Assembly (NCBI RefSeq): GCF_022919175.1
Contig: NZ_CP095043.1
Span: 186,001 to 250,000 of the forward strand
Reading direction: 5' to 3'
Source of the DNA: Leucobacter rhizosphaerae
GTDB lineage: Bacteria; Actinomycetota; Actinomycetes; Actinomycetales; Microbacteriaceae
DNA: 64,000 nucleotides
Shown piece after piece: positions 61,212-64,000 of the stretch. A program made the position numbers and the translations under genes. Below the pieces are notes generated by a model. That model was not told the origin of the DNA, did no database searches, and worked only from the letters and a program-made list of their open reading frames with translations. How positions within the stretch are numbered: position 1 is the first letter of the stretch; each line of letters begins with the position of its first letter.

Positions 61212-62934
61212 CGACATTCTCGACGCGCTCGATCCCGAGCAGCGCGAGATCGCGGAGGCGCTGCGCGGCCCGGTCTCGGTGCTCGCGGGTGCGGGCACCG
61301 GCAAGACCCGCGCCATCACGCACCGGATCGCCCACGGCGTGCGGACCGGGGTGTACGCCCCGGAGCGTGTGCTGGCCGTGACCTTCACCCGGAAAGCGGC
61401 GGGGGAGCTGCAGGGTCGCCTGCGCGGACTCGGTGCCGACGGGGTGCGCGCGCAGACCTTTCACGGTGCGGCGCTCGGGCAGCTGAACCACTTCTGGCCG
61501 CAGCTCGTGGGCGGCGCGGCCCCCACGATGCTGCCCGGCAAGGTGGCGGTGGTGTCCCAGGTCGTCGAGTCGCTCGGACTGCACCCGAACAGCGAGGCGC
61601 TGCGGGATCTCGCGTCCGAGATCGAGTGGCGCAAGACCTCGATGCTCGGGATCGAGGAGTACGGGCGCCGGATCGCGGATCGCCCCGTGCCGCAGGGATT
61701 CACGCCGGAGCAGGTCGTCGACGTGCACCAGGGGTACGCGTCCCTCCTCGAGGAGCGCCGGCAGATCGATTTCGAGGATGTGCTCGTGCTGCTCGCGGGC
61801 ATGCTCGAGACGGAACCGCTCGCCGCCGTGCAGGTCCGAGAGCGCTACCGCTTCTTCACCGTCGACGAGTACCAGGACGTGTCGCCGCTGCAGCACGCCC
61901 TGCTCCGCGTGTGGCTCGGCAATCGCGACGACGTCTGCGTCGTGGGCGATGCGAGCCAGACCATCTACTCGTTCGCCGGGGCGTCGAGTTCCTATCTGTT
62001 GCGGTTCGGGATCGAGTATCCGCACGCGCGGGAGATCCGATTGGAGCGCAACTACCGCTCGGCCGAGCCGATCGTCCGGCTCGCGAATCGGCTCATGCGG
62101 GATCGCCCCGGTGCGCTGACGCTGCGTGCGTCGCGCGACACGATCCAGGTCCCGGCACGACGTATGGACGCGGATGGGAGCCCCGTGAAGCCGGCGGCTC
62201 CTGCGGTCGCGGCGCCCACCTTCGAGTGGTTCGCGACCGAGCTCGACGAGGCGACCGCGGTCGCGGCGTCCATCGCCGAGGCGATCTCCCAGGGCACCCC
62301 CGCGTCCGAGATCGCGATTCTCTACCGCACGAACGCGCAATCGGCGCGCTTCGAGGAGGCTCTGCGCCAGCGCGAGATCGGCGTCCGTGTGCACGGCGCG
62401 CAGCGGTTCTTCGAGCGCGCGGACGTGCGTCAGGCGGTGATGATGATCCGCGGAGAGGCGAAGGTCGCCGACGGACGTCCGCTGTTCCAGATCGTGAGCG
62501 ATGTGCTGCGCTCCGGCGGGTGGAGCTCCCGGCCGCCGGAGGGCGCAACGCAGCGCGAACGCTGGGAAGCGCTCAGCGCGCTGCTCTCGCTGGTCGACGA
62601 GATGCCACCCGGCACGGGGATCCAGGAGTTCAGTGAGGAGCTCCTCGCGCGGCAGCGTGCGCAGCACGAACCCACCCTCGAGGCCGTGACCTTGAGCGCG
62701 ATCCACGCGGCGAAAGGCCTCGAGTGGTCGCTCGTGCACGTCGCGGGTATGAGCGAGGGGCTCCTGCCGATCGCCCACGCGGTCGACGAGGACAGCATCT
62801 CCGAGGAGCGGCGGCTCTGCTACGTCGCCTTCACCCGCGCGCGCGACACCCTGCGCCTGTCGGGCGTCGCGGGTGGGGCGCGATCCCGACGATCGCCGTC
62901 CAGGTTCATCGGAGAGGCCGGGATCGCGGCGTAG
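61189..62934 (+). CDS. uvrD2: UvrD2-like ATP-dependent DNA helicase
   Basis: 581 residues. Walker A AGAGTGKTRA, VTFTRKAAGELQ, Walker B VDEYQDVSPLQH, VGDASQTIYSFAGASS, SAIHAAKGLEWSLVHV and AFTRARDTLRLSG are intact. It lacks the long C-terminal HRDC region of mycobacterial UvrD2, ending soon after motif VI. The start overlaps nudC by 23 nt, so the two are co-translated. It unwinds DNA during repair or replication. Confidence 0.93.
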   Translation: MTVADGTDDILDALDPEQREIAEALRGPVSVLAGAGTGKTRAITHRIAHGVRTGVYAPERVLAVTFTRKAAGELQGRLRGLGADGVRAQTFHGAALGQLNHFWPQLVGGAAPTMLPGKVAVVSQVVESLGLHPNSEALRDLASEIEWRKTSMLGIEEYGRRIADRPVPQGFTPEQVVDVHQGYASLLEERRQIDFEDVLVLLAGMLETEPLAAVQVRERYRFFTVDEYQDVSPLQHALLRVWLGNRDDVCVVGDASQTIYSFAGASSSYLLRFGIEYPHAREIRLERNYRSAEPIVRLANRLMRDRPGALTLRASRDTIQVPARRMDADGSPVKPAAPAVAAPTFEWFATELDEATAVAASIAEAISQGTPASEIAILYRTNAQSARFEEALRQREIGVRVHGAQRFFERADVRQAVMMIRGEAKVADGRPLFQIVSDVLRSGGWSSRPPEGATQRERWEALSALLSLVDEMPPGTGIQEFSEELLARQRAQHEPTLEAVTLSAIHAAKGLEWSLVHVAGMSEGLLPIAHAVDEDSISEERRLCYVAFTRARDTLRLSGVAGGARSRRSPSRFIGEAGIAA

Positions 62935-63778
62935 CCGCCGAGCACGCACACTCCGGGTGGGCGGCGACCGATTCCATCGAGATCGTGCCGACGGGCCGAC
63001 CGCGGATGCACGGAATCGTGGCGCGGGAGGTGCGGACCCCCGAATCGCCCGCCGCCCAGTTGCGGATGAACACCGCCGCCCACGCCGCCGCCGCGTGCAC
63101 CCCCGCGGCAGTCTCGGTGGACGGGCGCGATCCCGCGAGCTGCGCCGCGAGGATGGCGAGCGCCGGGTCGCGATCGAGTGCGGCGAGGCTCGTGCAGGTG
63201 TGACACGGTGCGCCCGCTCCCGATACGAGCGGACCGACGCGGATCGCCCGATCCGTGAACGCGACGATCAGGTGCGGTTGATCGACGGAGAGCCACCGCT
63301 GCGCGCGCTCCAGCGGTTCGAGATAGCGCTCCAGGAGCACCACGAGATCGAGGGAGTCGGCCGTCGACCCCTCGACGACGTCGCACACGCCCGCGGCTCG
63401 GAGCGCCGCATCGAATCCTGCGGCCGGCCGGCCGTCGTCACTCAGCCCGACGCGGACTCGCGGCTCATTGGGCTCGCCCTCGGAATCCCGATCCGCGGGC
63501 GGACCGGCGTCGGCGCCGTGCTCGATCTCCCGCCGCAGTACGGGGGCAAGCGTCGTGAGGAGCTCCCGCGCCTCCTGCGGGGTGGCCCCGAGTCGGCGCG
63601 CTGCTCGGCGCAGCTCGCCGTCCAGGACCCCGGTGCGGAGGGCACCGACCAGTCGCTGGACGCCCGCCGACGGCGCCCGGATCCGAGCGTCGGCATACTC
63701 GAAGCCGACGCGGAGGGTGTCGGCGTCCTCCCAGCACAGCGGGAGCGTGGGGTCGATGCGGGTGAGATGGAGCGGCAT
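62906..63778 (-). CDS. E1-like / cyclodehydratase-related protein
   Basis: 290 residues. An N-terminal winged-helix-like region (VQRLVGALRTGVLDGELRRA) is followed by an E1/ThiF-like domain with four cysteines placed as a zinc site: CHTC near residue 190 and CAC near the C-terminus. Similar proteins, often called TOMM leader-binding or cyclodehydratase-like, sit beside uvrD2 in other actinobacteria. The ATP-binding loop typical of ThiF is not obvious, so catalysis is uncertain. Its 3' end overlaps uvrD2 by 29 nt. Confidence 0.78.
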   Translation of the reverse strand: MPLHLTRIDPTLPLCWEDADTLRVGFEYADARIRAPSAGVQRLVGALRTGVLDGELRRAARRLGATPQEARELLTTLAPVLRREIEHGADAGPPADRDSEGEPNEPRVRVGLSDDGRPAAGFDAALRAAGVCDVVEGSTADSLDLVVLLERYLEPLERAQRWLSVDQPHLIVAFTDRAIRVGPLVSGAGAPCHTCTSLAALDRDPALAILAAQLAGSRPSTETAAGVHAAAAWAAVFIRNWAAGDSGVRTSRATIPCIRGRPVGTISMESVAAHPECACSAATPRSRPLR

Positions 63779-63899
63779 GCCCCGATTGTGCCCCGGGTTG
63801 GATCACCCGGTTGCGCTGTCCACACCCGGACCCGTGTTCTGGACGTGGAACGTCTGGGGTCACTGGGTGTGCGGGGCGAATGGTCCCGACACCCCGGTG

Positions 63900-64000
63900 C
63901 TACGGCGCGGGTGCCGGGCCGTCGTCGGCCCGGTCGTCGTGCGGCGGACGATCGCCATCGTGCGGGGGGAGCTCGCCGTCGAGCAGCTGCGCGAGGGCGG
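63900..64000 (-). CDS. C-terminus of a gene continuing beyond the window
   Basis: On the minus strand the frame is open from the window edge to a TAG at 63900-63902 and codes 32 residues: ALAQLLDGELPPHDGDRPPH, then an Asp/Pro/Ala-rich end. Its position next to the uvrD2/E1-like genes suggests a zinc-dependent metalloprotease of the DUF2342 type, but too little is visible to be sure. The 121 bp between it and the E1-like gene show no other gene. Confidence 0.45.
   Translation of the reverse strand, partial: ALAQLLDGELPPHDGDRPPHDDRADDGPAPAP

Overview
This window is a 64-kb stretch of very GC-rich, tightly packed chromosome from an actinobacterium. WhiB1, DUF3097, DUF3107, an SigH/RsrA-type pair, AdnAB and leaderless promoters point to Actinobacteria. 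The long E. coli-type ArgG and several small conserved hypotheticals suggest Microbacteriaceae, perhaps Leucobacter; that genus assignment is inference. I see no rRNA, tRNA, CRISPR array, prophage or insertion sequence, and no gene-free stretch longer than about 300 bases.

Layout. 1-9.4 kb: end of argG with a strong terminator, whiB1, a membrane protein, bcp, an aroA-rsgA operon, a sigma/anti-sigma pair, an orphan oligopeptide-type binding protein, a hydrolase and a DedA protein. 9.5-12.9 kb: an accessory-looking patch with a DUF222/HNH protein, a severed translation start, and a coupled pair (HExxH-type small protein and an arginase-fold protein carrying a 9-nt minisatellite). 12.9-19.6 kb: DUF3097, an MFS exporter, a CoA hydrolase, a VOC protein, an orphan DNA methyltransferase coupled to a MocR regulator lacking the PLP lysine, and DUF488. 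19.6-25.5 kb: a ureohydrolase / nitrilase / APC permease group plus a prenyl synthase-lacI operon, tied together by five near-identical 18-bp operators. 25.5-27 kb: a DtxR/MntR-type regulator and a pair of Gdx-type SMR exporters preceded by a strong candidate guanidine-III riboswitch. 27-33.6 kb: a divergent adenosylhomocysteinase-like protein coupled to an SAH/MTA-deaminase-type amidohydrolase, then a polar amino-acid-type ABC transporter. 33.6-51.6 kb: mostly housekeeping and metabolic genes (GNAT, lipoprotein, MFS, LysR with an Orn/Lys/Arg decarboxylase, DUF885, YchJ, PYROXD2-like oxidase, PepP, PHP phosphoesterase, DEAD helicase, RlmC, TANGO2-like, CoaBC, DUF3107). 51.9-64 kb: a DNA-repair block, adnA-adnB, an APH-fold pseudokinase, nudC with no zinc ribbon, uvrD2, an E1/cyclodehydratase-like protein, and the last codons of a further gene.

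Themes. Guanidino and polyamine chemistry recurs: ArgG, two ureohydrolase-fold proteins, a basic amino acid decarboxylase and guanidinium-type exporters with a candidate riboswitch. Several proteins keep their fold but lose signature residues (MocR Lys to Arg, APH HGD to HGS, NudC four Cys lost, an SAHH-like protein without the substrate His). About twenty genes have a -10 hexamer 6-7 nt before the start codon, so leaderless transcription seems to be a main initiation mode here.
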